NCBI GenBank assembly: GCA_023473545.1
Contig: JAMCXO010000010.1
Span: 1 to 36,201 of the forward strand
Reading direction: 5' to 3'
Source: JAMCTM01 sp023473545
GTDB lineage: Bacteria > Patescibacteriota > Microgenomatia > Levybacterales > UBA12049
Length of the DNA: 36,201 nucleotides
Part shown: one piece after another, positions 35,739 through 36,201 of the stretch
How the letters are laid out: each line of letters starts with the position of its first letter
Position numbering within the stretch: position 1 is the first letter of the stretch
Translations under genes and position numbers: made by a program
Notes under the pieces: generated by a model
The model's input: the letters and a program-made list of their open reading frames with translations, nothing else
Databases searched by the model: none
What the model was told of the DNA's origin: nothing

Positions 35739-36201
35739 ATGGATGTATTTGATGTGGTAACGGTCGGAAACGGTAAAGTGGATATATTTCTTCAAATGTT
35801 ATCTTCCAATCGGCATTTTCGCTTTAGTTCACCAACAAATGAATTTTGTATAAAGCTGGGAGATAAGATAACGGTTGACAGCTCAAGATTTTTAATCGGG
35901 GGAAATGCGGCAAATGTAGCAGTTGGAATTGCTCGTATGGGTTTTAAAACTGCAATAGTTGCGGAACTTGGCTCGGATGAATTTTCGGATATAGTAACCA
36001 ACGCGCTTAAAAAAGAGAATGTTTCTGATAAATTTATTAAAAGAGAAGAAAAGGATTCCTCATTTTCGGTAATCATTAACTACAGGAAGGACAGAACAAT
36101 TTTCGAAGAGCACGCAGAGAGGACTCACGATTTTTCTTTTGAGAATGTTAAAACTTCTTGGATTTATCTAACTTCAATGGGGAATAGGTGGGAAGATGCA
36201 A
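35739..36201 (+). CDS. PfkB-family carbohydrate kinase (3' end outside window)
   Basis: 154 codons read to the window edge. The N-terminal signature of ribokinase-like enzymes is present: FDVVTVGNGKVDIFLQM, then SSRFLIGGNAANVAVGIARMG (residues ~46-66), which matches PfkB signature 1, and AELGSDEFSDIVTNAL. These enzymes phosphorylate sugars or nucleosides; the substrate-defining C-terminal half with the GxGD motif is not in the window. Function beyond kinase family cannot be stated. Confidence 0.85.
   Translation, partial: MDVFDVVTVGNGKVDIFLQMLSSNRHFRFSSPTNEFCIKLGDKITVDSSRFLIGGNAANVAVGIARMGFKTAIVAELGSDEFSDIVTNALKKENVSDKFIKREEKDSSFSVIINYRKDRTIFEEHAERTHDFSFENVKTSWIYLTSMGNRWEDA

Noticed and set aside
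1..36201. CRISPR array
   Set aside because: No regularly spaced direct repeats were found; the only tandem array is the heptamer in ruvC.

Overview
The window looks like a chromosomal segment of a Candidate Phyla Radiation (Patescibacteria) bacterium, most likely Microgenomates-like. The signs are short intergenic gaps, many proteins without recognisable homologues, a DUF4012 envelope protein, a short ValRS without the usual C-terminal arm, a MurD-MurL pair, many start codons lying only 6-10 nt downstream of a -10 box (leaderless transcripts), and TAA/TGA/TAG all used as stops (code 11). The phylum call is an inference from gene content; no rRNA or ribosomal-protein phylogeny is available here.

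Layout. 0-8 kb: the start of a leftward gene, an RNase HI-like protein, a large DUF4012 membrane protein, an orphan, a winged-helix/ATPase-like regulator, and valS interrupted by two in-frame stops. 8-19 kb: a HExxH protein, bL25, ruvC, two membrane proteins, an HtrA protease, ruvAB, a GDT1-type cation transporter, a GT-C-like membrane protein and comM. 19.0-19.4 kb: a three-tRNA operon (Arg-CCG, Ser-CGA, Arg-GCG) with its own promoter. 19.4-25.3 kb: an accessory block of mostly small leftward genes of unrelated families (RidA, DUF1579-like, HEAT, DUF6157, NTF2-like, DUF3224, AbiEii with a partner, VOC, GIY-YIG) plus gene debris. Several of these genes carry the same short sequence (core GAATTTGCCGCC) at or just after their 3' ends. 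The block is bounded on the right by two tRNA-Ser genes. 25.8-31 kb: comFC, tmRNA (ssrA), an orphan, then a leftward phd-relE-smpB-murL-murD cluster. 31-36 kb: a leftward envelope operon (SpoIID-like, PH-domain, small membrane protein, PPM-like/beta-propeller) and the start of a PfkB-type kinase.

How the genes relate. RuvA, RuvB and RuvC give a full Holliday-junction resolution set. ComM and ComFC point to uptake and recombination of foreign DNA, which fits the accessory block. ssrA and smpB give trans-translation, and a RelE-type toxin sits directly upstream of smpB. MurL next to MurD suggests peptidoglycan glutamate is added as L-Glu and epimerised afterwards.

Most notable: the repeated gene-3'-end element in the small-gene block; the broken valS whose reading frame resumes downstream; a tmRNA with an unusually long predicted tag and an atypical T-loop; the MurD-MurL pair; a RelE-SmpB linkage; and a 47-nt imperfect palindrome abutting tRNA-Ser(GCT).
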